From: Globodera rostochiensis
Lineage: Eukaryota; Nematoda; Chromadorea; Rhabditida; Heteroderidae
DNA length: 64,000 nt
Assembly: GCA_018350325.1 (NCBI GenBank)
Contig: JAEVLN010000003.1
Location: 579,985-643,984 of the forward strand
Direction of reading: 5' to 3'
This document shows positions 35,001 through 48,165 of this stretch, piece by piece (positions within the stretch are counted from its first letter, which is position 1; the number at the start of each line of letters is the position of its first letter). The position numbers were made by a program, and so were the translations under genes. Under the pieces are notes generated by a model, which ran no database searches, was not told the origin of the DNA, and was given only the letters and a program-made list of their open reading frames with translations.

Positions 35001-38000
35001 TATGCCATTCTTATATTAAAATTGTTTCGTACATTCAATTTAAATTAAAATTACTTTGTTTTCTTATTAAATAAAATTGCGACAACCCTTAAGGACTTGG
35101 ACTTAAGAAAACATTGAAAACGGATGGCATTGTTTTCTTGTTGCAATTTTTATTATTATTTTAAAAATAATTTTTCTTAACCATGATTCTTAAGATTCGA
35201 GATAATCCGTCCAATTCTGGCTAATTGACATCAAATTTTATCAAAAAGTCGTGCTGGATATTCCCGGTATTGTCCAGAAAAAGCCTACCTACTTACTCAC
35301 CATGAACTCATTTGGCTCCCCTCCTTACTCCTCCTCCTGACGCCGTTTTGTTGCTGTTGTTGTGCCGTAGACGACCTTTTTCCCGTCGTTTTTGTTTGGG
35401 AATCACCGCTCATAAATTTGTGAGGAGCGGGACGAGCAGCAGCTGCAGTTGATGCCGGTACTGCTTCCTCTTCATCGTCGTCCGTTGAACAGCCCGCCGT
35501 TGAAGACGATGAGGAAGAAGAAGCTGCCGACCCGGCAACAATCGGCGACGAAATTGGCACGCGTTGCAGTTTTCGAACTAAAAATATTAAATTAGCATAA
35601 GACAACATAAGTGAATATTTATGTAAATTTAAATTAAAATTAATTTATTATCGGAGTATTTTCTGCTATATAAATTGTTTTTAAAGTTTATACGGGTTTA
35701 TTAATTTAATATTAGCTATTAGGGGGTCGGGCAAGACTGGTGTTTAAAAGTGCGGGATTTGGGGGGCCGCCGCTTTATGCTTTTGTACCAACCAAATTAG
35801 CTATTGTTAATTTTTTTGCACCTTTTCCCGCCACGTTCAGTTTCCGTCGTTGATCAACGGCGGCTGCTGCTGCTGTTCGGCTGTCAGCAACAACGGCTGG
35901 CAGCGGTTGCTGCCGTTGCACAACTTTCTGTGCAATGCCGGTGTGCCGTCGTCCACTGGGCCCGTAGTCATAATATGTCATACGAAGCATCGCAGGACGT
36001 CCAACTGATGTTGCTGCTGTTGCTGATACGGCTCCCCCAGCTGGTGGTGCCCTAGTTTGCCTCAAGCTATGCCTCTGGTGTCCAATGCCAAAAGTACTGC
36101 TTGCGCCCAATGACCCCATTTGTTGTTGTTGTTCTACAGGATGTTGTCCATGCGTCAACATCGATGCCGTTTTGGCAGCCTCGGCACGCAACAGAATGTG
36201 TTGAAGTTCCTCGTTGTTTTGCTGTTTGGTTTAGTGTGCAAAATAAATGCTATTATTTTTAATAATTTTAATAAATAAAAATGATTTTATAAATGATTGG
36301 TTCTTTATATTTTTTGAAGAAAAAAATCACACAATTTTTGCGCTCGTCTGCGAGTCGCACGCCGTCTCAGTCCGGAGCATTTGCAGCAGGTCATCCCTTA
36401 AGAAAATGGCTAGCCATTTTTGCGCACATTTTCAAAAAACAATTTTTTGTTTTAAATTATTTTTGAATTACAGTTCCGCGTGCCACTCGTGCAGTGTCGC
36501 GTGCCAATGCGCGTCGTATGCCATTCTAAAACTTAATTTTTAATTTGAAACCAAATTATATTAATAATTAAAAATCAATAATAATAATAATAATATTCAA
36601 AGTGCCAACCGCTCGCGCATCGTGTCCGCGACGCGTTCGTTGTCGCGCTTGCGCTCGTTCATCAATTCCGTGAAGCGGCACATTTTGGTGTGCATTTTGT
36701 TGACGCGTTGCAGCTTCTCCTCGTACATTTGGCGAATCTCTTGCGCATGCCGCAGCTCGTGCATTCGCTTCTTCACCAACTCTTGCTCTGCAATTGGCGA
36801 GATTCGAGGAGGTGTTTTTTTCAAGAATAAAACACCAAAAAAGAAACTCCGAAAATTCTTGAATCGATTCGAGTAATAATTACTAACCTCTTTGCTGTTC
36901 ACCGATGAAATCCATGCCACTGTTGTGCAATTTGGCCATTTTCTCCGCATTGTCGCGCTTCCATTGCACACGGCGATAGCCCCAGCCCTCCTCCTGCAGC
37001 TCGCACAGCTCGGCCTTCACGTTGCTCAGCAGATCCTTCAACAGAAAATGTGATTTAATAAAATGCCAAAAATGGGGGTAAGGAATAAGAGGAATAATTG
37101 ATGATCGGAAAATCCTATTTTTTCGGTGATATTGTACCAAATTTGAATCCCTTCGGGGGATACCCACCCCCAGGGGCTAATTTACCTTCAGAATGGTTTT
37201 GAAGGATGGCCGATTGCGCGGGTTTTTGGCCCAGCAAAGCGTAAGAAGAAACTGTAAATTAAAAATGTAATTACTTAATTCATTTTCTTAAAGTTTTTAA
37301 AATAAATTGTTGCTGTCTTAATTATAGGTAAATGTCTTTGCCGCGCGACTCCGTCGAATTGAGTGGAGTGGGCACTTACACTGAGACTGCCGGGAGCCGT
37401 TTTGGGGACATGAAGTTGCAAGTTGCCTGAACCGACCAAGAACCAGACGGCGGTCGGCGGGAGTTTATCGTAGGGCACCTCACTTAACAATGAAAATTAG
37501 TTGAAAAATTATAATTAATTTTTCTGCCAAAAAACAGAAGTGGAAATTAGTTTGATCAGCAGATCAATCAATCATTTTAATCAAGGAAGGAAGGTTCTTA
37601 CTCAGATAATTAATGATCGTATTTTTAAGTTTGTCTCCGCGTCCCCGACGGCGGTGTACGGAAAATTGGGTTCCGGGGGGAGAAATTGGGCGCCGGAGGG
37701 GGGGGGGGAAATTAGGCGCCGGGGGGGAGGGGAATTGGGCGCCGGGGGGGAGGGCTCTCGTCCCCGACACCCACCGACCCCGACATTTTTAGCCCCGACC
37801 CCGACTCTCGATCACGCCCCCCCCCGACGATCCCCAAACTTGCTGCTGTTAACCCCCGCAAGGGTGGAGGAGACCAACCTAATGATTTTTAATGATCATT
37901 GATCACTAGTTGTGATCAATCCGATCGCTGATCACCCACCCGGTCAGCAGCTCCCATACCACCACCCCATAACTCCACACATCCACGCGCTCATTGCACG

Positions 38001-39887
38001 GCTTGTTGGTCAACATTTCGGGCGACATCTGACAGATTTATGGGTACAGAAGAAGTAAATGCATTAATATAAAAAATGATAATAATAATAATAATAATTG
38101 TAGTTAATTTTCATTGAATTTGATTTCAAAAATTTGGGCGGGAAATTTCAAAGATGCCAAAATATTCCTCCCATTTTTACCCATTGCGAAGTGCCGCACA
38201 CACTCATCACCACGCTGGCCATCCCCTGGGGGTTGTGGGTTTGCGAGTTAAGCCTTAAAAATTTGCCAAAAAAAAATTTTAAACACCGAAAAATGCCAAC
38301 CCGCCAAAAACAAACCAACCGTTGGTCCCAGCTGTACAGGGAGCCAAAATCGCAAATTTTCACAGTGTTGTTGTTGTCGATCAGAATGTTTGGCGACTTC
38401 AAGTCGCGATGCACAATTTTCAACGAGTGCAAGTAGCACATGCCTTCGGCAATTTGACTGCAACAGTTGATGAACATGGACTGCAAAAGTTGATTATTTA
38501 AAAAGAAAAGGATTCATTTTTAATTTAAATTAATGCTAATAAATATTTAAATTATAAAAAAAACAACAATATTGTGCCAATTTTAATTATATAAATAAAA
38601 ATAAATTTTATTAGTGTCCAAATTAATTATTTCACGGCGCACCTTCGAAATGTGCGGGTTGCGTCGGAGATACTCAAACAGACTGCCCTGTTCACAATAT
38701 TCCATAACAATGCACGGGAAATGTTCTTTTGTACAAATACCTCTAAAAAGGGATAGATTAAATTCCATTTTTTATACAAAAAATGCAAATTTAAATTTTT
38801 AACAAAAAAAAATGACAATGTTTTGATGACATTTGCATGCTCAAGACTGCACAAGCGTTTGATGTCCACCTCGGAAGTGCGGTTCAATTTTTTGAGCGCA
38901 ATCCATTGGCCACGAAATTTGCCGCGAAAAACGGAGGACTAAAAAAATGTTCAAAAATTGATTTGGAATTGTTATTTTAATTGAACCAATTAAAATTATA
39001 TGAATTTTTAATCGTTTTCGCGACCTGGTTTCCACCGCCAATGAAATTTTCTTCCCATTGCACGTCGATGGAGTCAATTGGAATTTCATAGTTTTCAGTG
39101 TCACTGTCCGAATGAATTCTGTGAATAATGAAATCTTTTAATTTAAATTAAAAAAATAAACAAAAAAAAAACAATAATTTTCTACCCCTTTTGTGAGGCC
39201 CAGTTGAAGAGGTTGTGGGGCCAGAAACGGCCAAGCGGAGCAAAACAGCTCAGAAAGTCGGCATTGAAGTGCGCTGAATGGCCAAATTTTTAGTCCAGGA
39301 AATTCCGATCCCCGGTAAAGCTAAAAACCGGGGGGTTACGGTAGCGATTTTCAAAATACTGGGCTCAAATCATACATATTAGAAGTCAAATTAGTGATCC
39401 AAACCCAAGAAAAGCCTTAGAAATTGTTTGAAAAATGTTTAAAAGAGATTTTAATTTATAATAAAAAAACATTTCATTGTTCACCAAAATTTGGGCTTGA
39501 CGATGCCACCGGAGTGCCTTTGGCCGGCGAGTTCACCGGCGGTGCCAACCCGGACACCACAGCGTGCGGCTTCTGCAAATCGACGCTTGCCGGCGACGCG
39601 GAGGACAACGAAACGGTGGACATCATCAACGAGCTGGGCCCGTTCGGCCCGCTGGTGGAGTCCACAACAACCGCCTCCTCCACCTGCAACGACGACGACG
39701 ACTTGGTAATGTTGCCGTTGTTGCTACAGTTATTGTTGTTGGAGAGTATGGTAGTGCTGTCGCAGTCACTGCTACTGTTTGCTGGTACGGTGGTAGCATG
39801 GCTGCTGCTACTGTTAGTGCTTGAGACTACGGTAGCGCCGCCGTTGTTGCTACCCGTGACGAGAGACTGTGCTCCGATGATGGCCAT
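32035..39887 (-). CDS. dlk-1: DLK-1-like dual leucine zipper kinase (MAP3K12/13 family)
   Basis: MAP3K of the neuronal p38/JNK injury and synapse pathway. Exon 1 (39487-39887) is Ser/Asn-rich. Kinase exons follow: ~39182-39272 ([18 protein letters not shown], the family's pre-kinase motif), 39026-39119 ([15 protein letters not shown]), ~38810-38941 (WIALKKLNR with the ATP-binding Lys), ~38636-38753 ([20 protein letters not shown]), ~38340-38481 ([12 protein letters not shown] and DFG), ~38175-38260 (SVCGTSQW), ~37942-38030 ([20 protein letters not shown]), ~37380-37490 and ~37186-37253 ([12 protein letters not shown]). The helical region ([22 protein letters not shown]-like [18 protein letters not shown]) is at ~36600-37035. 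A long Gln/Ser-rich C-terminal part follows, with the hexapeptide SDGLSD at ~32650-32667, the activation motif known from C. elegans DLK-1 and MAP3K13. All catalytic residues are intact. The activation segment reads SPE instead of APE. Tail exon ends are approximate. Stop at 32035-32037. Confidence 0.9.
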
Positions 39888-40560
39888 TATTGTAGAAGGA
39901 TACTGTAACGCGCAATAGAAACAACGGTTTGTTACTTACTGTAACGGAAAATGAACAAAAATTAAAAACTGATGTTTTTGCAAAAGATTTTCCGAGAGTA
40001 ATCAAACTTTGATCAGCAGCATAATAAATTGTAAAATGAATGGGAAAAGCATTTACCCTCGTTTTTGGAGCTGTATATGAAGAGATTCTGCAGTTGCTGG
40101 TTGAGAACGGTGTAAAAGTAAACAAAAAACTTTGGAGCCAGACAAATTTGGGATAATTTAATTAAAATGTGTTGTCGTCGTCGTCGTTTTCTGTTTTATG
40201 GGGCTGATTGGATGAGCTCCTCGGAGATGAAGCCCCAGAAACTCGTCGAATTATCCGAGGACAGACAAACCAAAGAATTTGGGGGGTGGGGGTATTGGGA
40301 TTTTACCCGCTAAAAACGCAAATTTGGATTCTCTGTTGGTTGGGGTGGTTGGTTCATGATGCTCAATGAGTAAAATTGGCGAATAAATTTAATGGGTGGA
40401 GGAGGAAGGAATGGGCGGTGGGGGGGGGAATGTGAAAATCGATGAACTCACTCATCATCATGGACTGTGTTTTCGGTATGGAGTGGGGAGACCGAAGTTT
40501 GTTTGGTCCTTTTGTGCTCCTCCTTTAACTGCTTTTGACTTTTGCGCTGCAACGGTTTCG
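39888..40560. promoter_or_regulatory. Upstream region of the DLK-1-like gene
   Basis: Non-coding by inspection. Has a GTCGTCGTCGTCG run near 40173-40185 and G-rich runs near 40280 and 40410-40430. Promoter role inferred from position only. Confidence 0.3.
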
Positions 40561-40569
40561 CACCGGAAA

Positions 40570-40800
40570 CGGGGGGGGGGAGTCTAAGCTGTACTTCAAA
40601 TGGAACCGGGGGGAGGGGGTCCAAGCAGTACTTTAAATGGAACTGGGGGGGGGGAGTCCAAGCTGTACTTCAAATGGAACTGGGGTGGGGGGAGTCTAAG
40701 CTGTACTTCAAATGGAACTGGGGGGGGGGGAGGTCAAGCTGTACTTCAAATGGAACTGGGGGGGGGGGGGAGGCCAAGCTGTACTTCAAATGGAACGGCA
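40570..40800. repeat. Minisatellite, six ~36-41-bp units
   Basis: Units of AAGCxGTACTTxAAATGGAAC followed by a G-run of 6 to 12; copies begin near 40586, 40622, 40658, 40696, 40734 and 40775. Length varies mainly in the G-run. Confidence 0.9.
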
Positions 40801-41429
40801 AATGTGTTCAGATGTTTTTTACGGTGTGATTATTGTCCCCACTTCCACTCCAAAGCATCCAAAACGAAAACATCTGCTGTCTTCAGCAAAATTCTATGAA
40901 GTGAATGAATAGGAAAAGTCTGCTGCCCCTCCCCAACGACAATTTTACAAAATCGTCCGACGACCACCAAATTTTATTGTTCGGTGAAATCAAATCGTTC
41001 AGCAGCTGAAAGCGGAGAAAACCAACCGGTTATTCCGCCGCCGTCTCTTTTTTCTTGCCCCCATTTTTTTGCATCAGAAATTAATTAATTTTGTTTGATC
41101 GGTGAATTGTTTATCCTTCACAAAAAGAGTTGTGGCGGGCGGTATGAGCAGAAATTTTGGCGAAGTGATTGGAGGTGGGGGGGGGGGGAAACGAATTACG
41201 ACAGTTTTGATCGGGAATATACTACAATAGTATTTGAAAACGTTAAAATGAAATTTTGATCGAAAAAGTGGTAGTCCAGATTCAACAAAAACAGTTTATC
41301 TATGTTGTTAAAAAATTGATCGAACCCCGATCGAAATATTCGAACTTTTAAACGCCCACCCGGAACGGCCGGAACAATTTTGAAACCGGAAACTGTGCCG
41401 AAATTTAGGGATTTTCCTACCCCTAACAA
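40801..41429. other. Intergenic spacer between the two tandem arrays
   Basis: No gene recognised; a 10-11-base G run near 41178-41188. Confidence 0.4.
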
Positions 41430-42190
41430 ATAAGCTCCCCAGGGTTTTGGAATTTTCGTACCCCTAAGCTACCAAGAAAATTTTCGTACCCCTAAGCTCC
41501 CAAGAAAATATTGAATTTCGTACCCTTAAGCTCCGCAGAATCCGCAGAAGATTTTGGAATTTCGTACCCCTAAGCTACCAAGAAAATTTTAGATTTCGTA
41601 CCCCTAAGCTACCAAGAAAATTTTCGTACCCCTAAGCTCCCAAGAAAATATTGAATTTCGTACCCTTAAGCTCCGCAGAATCCGCAGAAGATTTTGGAAT
41701 TTCGTACCCCTAAGCTACCAAGAAAATTTTAGATTTCGTACCCCTAAGCTACCAAGAAAATTTTAGATTTCGTACCTCTAAGCTCCCAAGAAAATATTGA
41801 ATTTCGTACCCTTAAGCTCCGCAGAATCCGCAGAAGATTTTAGAATTTTCGTACCCCTAAGCTACCAAGAAAATTTTAGATTTCGTACCCCTAAGCTACC
41901 AAGAAAATTTTCGTACCCCTAAGCTCCCAAGAAAATATTGAATTTCGTACCCTTAAGCTCCGCAGAATCCGCAGAAGATTTTGGAATTTCGTACCCCTAG
42001 CTACCAAGAAAATTTTAGATTTCGTACCCCTAAGCTACCAAGAAAATTTTAGATTTCGTACCTCTAAGCTCCCAAGAAAATATTGAATTTCGTACCCTTA
42101 AGCTCCGCAGAATCCGCAGAAGATTTTAGAATTTTCGTACCCTTAAGCTTCTAAGAAAATTTTGAATTTCGTACCCTTAAGCTCCCCAGT
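41430..42190. repeat. Satellite with higher-order structure
   Basis: The basic unit of ~34 bp reads CGTACCCCTAAGCTxCCAAG plus AAAATTTTAGATTT. Variants follow a fixed order and end with CTCCGCAGAATCCGCAGAAG, which recurs at 41533, 41673, 41819, 41959 and 42103, a higher-order period of 140-146 bp. Unit lengths differ by small deletions, so amplification was by block. Confidence 0.92.
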
Positions 42191-44139
42191 TTCCGGTGTC
42201 AAATGCTGCGTGTTCAATCCGAATTCCCAATAATTTAAACATGCACAGAATGAATGCATTTGAATGAGCAATATTTTTGGTGGTGAATTGTGCAGGGGGC
42301 GGGGGGGGGCGGTGTCAAAAATGGAAAAATGTTTTTTTGAACAGATCAGAGCAAATGCCTGGGGGGGGGGACGACGACCTATGAGTGAGTGATGTTTGAT
42401 TAGTGGCGAATGTGTGTAAAGCTGTAAAGGTCGTTTGCATTTTATCGTCAACAAAACGACGACAACGAAGCGATGACACGCCATTTGGCCTTAAACATCC
42501 GCCCATCAACAAAAGGGGAATAATTTTTTATATATTTTTTTGTTTGGAATGCGAAAATTCGGTGAAAAATACGAAAACGTTTAATGCATATGAATAATGT
42601 GTGTGTGTGTTCAATGGGCAAAATGATTTTTGGTTTTGTATTGGAGCCCGGACTTGAAGGACCGAACGAGATTCGATTGAGGCGATCTCGAATCTAGAAA
42701 AGCTCGAGATCATTAAAAATCTTGGCAAAATGTCGGCTGATCGAGATCTCGACAAGATCTGATCTCGATCGGTTCGGACTCAAGTTTGTATGGCTAAATT
42801 CGCAAAAAACAACAAACGCTGTTGTTACTGAAAAATAAAAAACATTAGCGAATGCACTGATTTTAAAAAAGTTCTGAATTTTTTAAATAAAATTAAAAAG
42901 GGAATAAATATCGTTGAGAAAGTTCGCGCAAAAATTCGATAGTGAAAAGTAGGTCATGGGCGAAGAACGCCGCTTTTTGTTGGAAGCAGAGATTGGGGGG
43001 GGGCTATGGGATGGCCTTCATCGGAGTGAATTTAAAGGGGGGGGGGAGTATCGGCGGAGGGTACTCCGCGCAAAAACAAAAATTGATTCGTCATTATTAC
43101 TGTAGAAAATATGCGTCAAAAAATGAAAATAATACCAAAATTTTGATTAAATATTAAAATTATTAAACTGCCAAATTTTTACATAAATAAAATTAAAAAT
43201 TCTACATTTTTCGAGATACGAGATTTATTGAGATTCTCGATCGAAATCTCGGTCGGTCCTCAAGTCCACTAATTAAAATAGGCTATTTGTTTGAGAGAAA
43301 AAAAATCGAAAAAAATAATTTAAAAATAATTTTTGTTATTGTGACAACGCGCGATGTCCAACAAAAAGCCCCCCAAATCCGTTTGAATGAACGGATTTAT
43401 TTTTATTTACGATTTTGCACCTTTTTGGTGTCCAATTTGAAGCCCCACAGACCGCCCGCCGGTTGCCAATGGGAACAAAAACAAAACAAAAAATGCATTT
43501 ATTTTAATTAATTAAAAATGAATGCAAAGCTTGTTTTTGAACAAACATTTTAAGAATATTTTTTAAATAATTATTTTTGATAACATGAAAAGTTTTTAAT
43601 ATTTTTTAAAGGAATAATTAGTTCTAGGTTATGAAAACCAGACATCCTCAAAATAATATCGTCAAAAACAAAAGGTAAATAATGTTAAATTTTCCATTTT
43701 AAATAAAAAATATTCCTTCTCTCTAGCAAATTGTTTGAACGTTGTGTTTAAAATTTAATTTAATTAAAATTAAATTATGTACATAACAAAAAAACTAATC
43801 ATAAAACAAAAATTAAATTGAAAATGAAAGTTTGGACACTGAGTCATCGGCGAAGCTTTCAAAAAACATTGAGGGCAGGCAGAATGGGGGGCATCGGGCA
43901 ATGCCAATGCCAATGCCAAAACCTTTGTGGAGGGCAATTTAATTTTCAAAATTAAATGATTGAAAACTTTTGGGAAAATGGGTAATTACCTAAAGGTATA
44001 ATATATTGTTGTGGTTTATTTTTATTTTGTGCTAAACGCCGTAGAGGCGAAACACGCAGCGCGCGCGCCCGCCGCGCAATGCGTTCGCTCAAAAGACAAT
44101 GTTTTTGTTTGTTTTTTTATAAGAAAGATGAGAGAAAAT
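42191..44139. other. Intergenic region with TCGAGA-rich repeat pieces
   Basis: Around 42640-42780 and 43205-43270 lie TCTCGAGAT-rich pieces bounded by AGCCCGGACTTGA and its partial inverse TCCTCAAGTCC, the same family as the 58189-59064 element. No gene recognised; a GT run at 42599-42611. Confidence 0.45.
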
Positions 44140-44690
44140 AATTTAGGGGCAGGCAGAAGACAGATAAAGAGAGTAGAGAAGAGAGAAAGAGAAAGAAGAA
44201 GAGAGAGGACAGAGATTAAGAGAGAGTAGAAAAGAGAGAAAGAAGAAGAGAGAGGCCAGAGAATCAAGAAGAGAGCAGAAAAGAGAGCAAGAGAAAGAAG
44301 AAGAGAGAGGCCAGAGAATCAGGAGAGAGAGTAGAAAAGAGAGAAAGAAGAGAGAGGACAGAGATAAGAGAGTAGAAACAAGAGAAAGAAGAGAAAGTAC
44401 AGAGAATAAGAGAGAGTAGAAAAGAGAGAAAGAAGAAGAGAGAGGACAGAGATAAAGAGAGAGTAGAAAAGAGAGTAAGAGAGAGTAGAGAGAATCAAGA
44501 GAGAGAGTTGAAAAGAGAGCAAGAGAAGATAAAAGAGGCAGGGAACAAATAGAGAAGAGAAAGGACAGAGATAGAGAGAAAGAAAGTAGAAAAGAGAGAA
44601 AGAGAATATGAAGTGCGCACGCGCGTCAGTGACAAATGATGAGGTGGCATGGTTTAAGAAAATCAATACAAAGAGTAAGAGAGGGCAGAG
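44140..44690. repeat. GA-rich (purine) tract with GAGAGAxAGTAGAAAAGAGAG units
   Basis: About 550 bp almost free of pyrimidines on the plus strand. Recurring AGAGAGTAGAAAAGAGAG and GAAGAAGAGAGAGG blocks, 50-60 bp apart, show it grew by duplication of longer units rather than of GA alone. Confidence 0.85.
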
Positions 44691-45639
44691 AAATATAAAT
44701 TGGAAAAATACAATTGAGCAAAACAGAGAGATCAGGAAGATGTAAAATTTTGGTCAAAATCTCCATTTTTGGCAATTTTTAAACGGTTCAAGTTCTATCG
44801 GGTTCAGCACCAGAAACCCTATAAAACGGTTTTGAGTGATTTCGAGTCTGGGAGCTCAGATCCCATATTTTCCAAATGATGCCTTCTGGCAAAAGGAGTG
44901 CGGTAAAAGTGTCCGTTCGTTAATTAATCAATTAGGTACGCGTGCGTATCATTTATTAATCATTGTTAAACAACCCACGCTTATTTATGGCCACGTAGCT
45001 TAAATGGTCGTTGGACTGTGCTGCTTTATGCGGTTAAACACTAAAAATGTCACACGCATAAATTTGTGTTCATTTTTTATGTTAGGTAATAAATTACTTT
45101 TTTCTATCTGAATAAATTTAATTAAAAAATTAACAAACAAAACTTTATTTAATAAAGGAGACTCGAATTGTTAAGAAATTTACAACCAAAAACTTCAAAT
45201 TGTTCGAGGAGCACTATCTCCGTCAAATCCTCATTTTTCCCTCAAAAAATGAGTCCAAGAAATGGCAAAATAATGGCAAGTGTGGAGAAATGGCAAATGT
45301 AATGGCAAATTTTCAAAATAATGGCATTTGCCATTAATAAAGGCCAATTTGGCATCCCTGATTGCCAAGATATTCATCGAAGGCCGCACAAATTCGTGTC
45401 CAAATCATTTTGCTGAGTTTGGACGCGTCGTCAGCGTCAGCAGTTTCATTGCCTCCATTTAAAAATGCTTCGGTGCTTATCTTAAATGGAAAGTTTATTC
45501 AAACATTTCCTTTTTATAATTTATAGTTTCTGTTTAAACGATTTGAACTGCTTCCCCTCCCCCGCCCCCTATTTTGTGCCCAAAAGTTTGTAATTATCCA
45601 AAAAGGATCAGCTCTAATCGTTTTTGATCAGTTTGTCGA
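44691..45639. other. Intergenic spacer
   Basis: Contains AATGGCAAA-type short repeats at 45255-45345. A tRNA-like A-box (45000-45015) has no B-box. No gene seen. Confidence 0.4.
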
Positions 45640-47604
45640 TCAATACACATTAAATGTTGATTGGGGATTGAGCAAATTATGCCCCAATCCCAACAGAATT
45701 AATTTTGCCTCCATGTGCAGGTGGCATGGAAAGAGTGCAGCATACAGCGCGCGCAATTGTTGTAGCGTAATGCGTGCACGGCATTCACCCGCAGCGTCGG
45801 CTGCAGGCACCAAGGAGGTGGTGCCGATAAAGCAGCGGCTGTTCCTGGCACATTCGGCACGCACAACGTCATGGTAAAGCTGCAGCCAACGTGCAGTGTG
45901 ACGCTGCCGCAGGTCGGCATCAACGGCATTCAACAAAAAGTGCACAATGTCGCTGATGCCGTTGCCGACATGAGCAAATTGCCAATCCAGAATGCCGCTA
46001 ACTCGTCCATCATTGCCATCAAATAACAAATTGTTCAACCACAGGTCGCCATGACAAAGAACTGGCATATCAATTCCTAAAAAACAAAAATCAAATTGGC
46101 CTTTATGGGATTTAATATGATTTTCGCTTTTGTGAAATTGAAAAAAGTTTTTTGGCATTTTATAAACAATCGTTTCGGCCTCCCTCCGTTTATAATTGAA
46201 AATTGGCCAATTTTGGGCCCTTTTTATTGTTCCTTTTTCCACATGCTTAACAATTTTATTGTCAACCTAAATGCCGGGCAATGTGTCGCTCAACTTCGGG
46301 CCCACTTTCGGTTGATTCAAGAAAGGTGGCCAAGTCGTCTGAATGTTTTCGAAAATAGGGGCCCATCGGAGCATTCATTGAACAAATTCGTTGATGAACC
46401 ATTTGGTTCGAGAGGTTGCCAGACTAAATTTTTTGATGCATTTTTTTATATGGAACATTTGGGTGAAAAATTGATTCTCTTAGATTAAAACATTGCCAAC
46501 TTGTAAAGTTGTTTGGGGACGAAACAAATTTTCGAGGACACTTTTTGGTATTGCCAGTGAATGTACGTGAAGAAGGGCCATTGCTTCAACAATTGATTCC
46601 ACCTTTTATTAAACAAATAAAATTCATTGAATTTAATAATATTCTAAAATCTCAATAATATTAATATTAAAGAAATAAAATTTAGGTAAATTAAATTTTA
46701 AATTGTTCAAGTTTATTATTTTGTATTAAAATATCAAGATTTCATTAATTAAAAGCAATTTGATTTCTTGAGTATAAGATAAAAATTAAATCAGAAAACA
46801 AGAAATAATTATTTTAGAGCATGAAGTTTGCTAATGTAAAAAATTTCCCCATTAGGTATTTAAATCCATTTTATCATATTTTTACATTTTGTTTTCTTAA
46901 ATTTCAGACCATTTTTTGATCGGAGTCGTCCATTGCCCCGTCTCTGTGCGCTCCTTTGGACGTCAAATCTTCCATCAAAATGAATGTGTCCCCAAAGGCG
47001 TAAATTTGCGGGATTAATTCACTCAATTTTGGCACTGCGCGAAAATATTTTGGCACAATTTGCGTGTAAAAGGCCAATTCAACTTTGTGACAATTGCCAA
47101 TCATTGAGGCAATATTACCAATCTTTTAAACATAAAAAGTTGACCAAAATATATTTAAAAATATATCGGAGGAGTCGGTCACCTCTTCGGCGGTAAACTG
47201 TGGACATTTTTGACGAACAATTTCTGCAGTTGGCACCTCAATTTTGTTTAAGTTTTGGATTAGTAAAATTTTAATTAAAAATCATTTCAAATAAATTAGA
47301 GTAATTACAATTTTTAAGTAAATTGCACGTTTAAATGATTGCTTCTAACCTTCATTATGGCGCTAAACTGTTGCGGCGAAGACTTGCAGAAAAAAGTGAT
47401 CCGACTGATCGCGGACAAAAAGCCGGTCCCGGACAGACATTCCAACTGAATTTTATCCTCCGCCAAATTTTTGGCACAAATTTGCCAAATTTTCGGACAT
47501 TTCTGTCCTGCAGAGTTCAGTGTATCAATGACAAATTGGACGGTGAAATTTGTGTTCGGAATTATTGCAGATTTATTCCGTGTTACGATAGGGGAGGAGG
47601 ACAT
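45640..47604 (-). CDS. CHK/ecdysteroid-kinase-like protein (choline-kinase fold)
   Basis: Small-molecule kinase fold expanded in nematodes and insects; insect members phosphorylate ecdysteroids, most worm members have no known substrate. Exons: ~47347-47604 (start MSSSPIVTRNKSAI), ~47180-47245 (VPTAEIVRQKCPQF), ~46905-47125 (SMIGNCHKVELAFYTQIVPK, then FILMEDL), ~46509-46608 (VEAMALLHVHSLAIPKSV), ~46272-46427 (LATFLESTESGPEVERHIAR) and 45640-~46077 (LCHGDLWLNNLLF, ILDWQFAHVGNGISDI). The HGDLxxxN catalytic loop and DWQ metal motif are intact. The 46428-46508 intron was placed because the upstream frame meets a stop and a TTTAG acceptor restores the reading. About 390 residues, near the family's usual size. 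Confidence 0.82.
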
Positions 47605-48043
47605 TTTTTTTTCTTCAAAATTCGACGATTTATTTTATCGTTTGTTTGTTTGTAAATTTCATTAAAAATTATAATGCAATTAACTTTAATTACTGTTAAG
47701 CTCACTTCTGCTTCTGAACACTTATTTTTGATCATTTAAAATGAATATTTCTGTATTTTAACTTTTGGCTAAATTCATAATGCAATTAAAACGAAATTCG
47801 CAAGGGTTTCGGAGCATATTGTAGCTAAACTGCATATTTTTGCCATTTTTGGTGTATATAAATGCCAGCCTAGTCATAAATAAAGCAATAAATTCTCAAC
47901 AAAAAGATAATATGTATTAATAACATAAAATTGTACAATTTTGTTTACCAATTGGCGAAATTCTTCTGTTATCAGTTCAAATATTATCAAATAAAAAAAA
48001 TATTATTTTTTAAAATTAAAGACAGAAATTGAAAGTATTTAGG

Positions 48044-48165
48044 GTAGCAACCAGCGTTTTCCTGTTCCAAGGATTTTGAACCTGTTCATGTTCTGTTCTA
48101 AATTCTAGAATAGAACAGGAACAGAACAGGAAGCCAAGCTGGAACAGGAAAACACTGGTAGCAAC
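48044..48165. repeat. Hairpin repeat (GTAGCAACCAG…)
   Basis: Left arm GTAGCAACCAGCGTTTTCCT and the inverse of the right arm GTTGCTACCAGTGTTTTCCT differ at three sites; CCTGTTCC and GAACAG subrepeats continue inward to TTCTAGAATA at the centre. Confidence 0.75.

Noticed and set aside
39491..39918. Plus-strand frames over DLK-1 exon 1
   Set aside because: Mirror of a Ser/Asn-rich exon on the minus strand; minus strand continues in frame into the kinase.
41430..42190. CRISPR-like array
   Set aside because: The genome is eukaryotic and spacers are not unique; it is a satellite.
44022..44666. Long minus-strand Leu/Ser/Phe-rich frames
   Set aside because: They are the translation of the GA-rich purine tract, not protein-like.
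44997..45070. tRNA gene (TAGCTTAAATGGTCG resembles an A-box)
   Set aside because: No B-box, no cloverleaf can be drawn.
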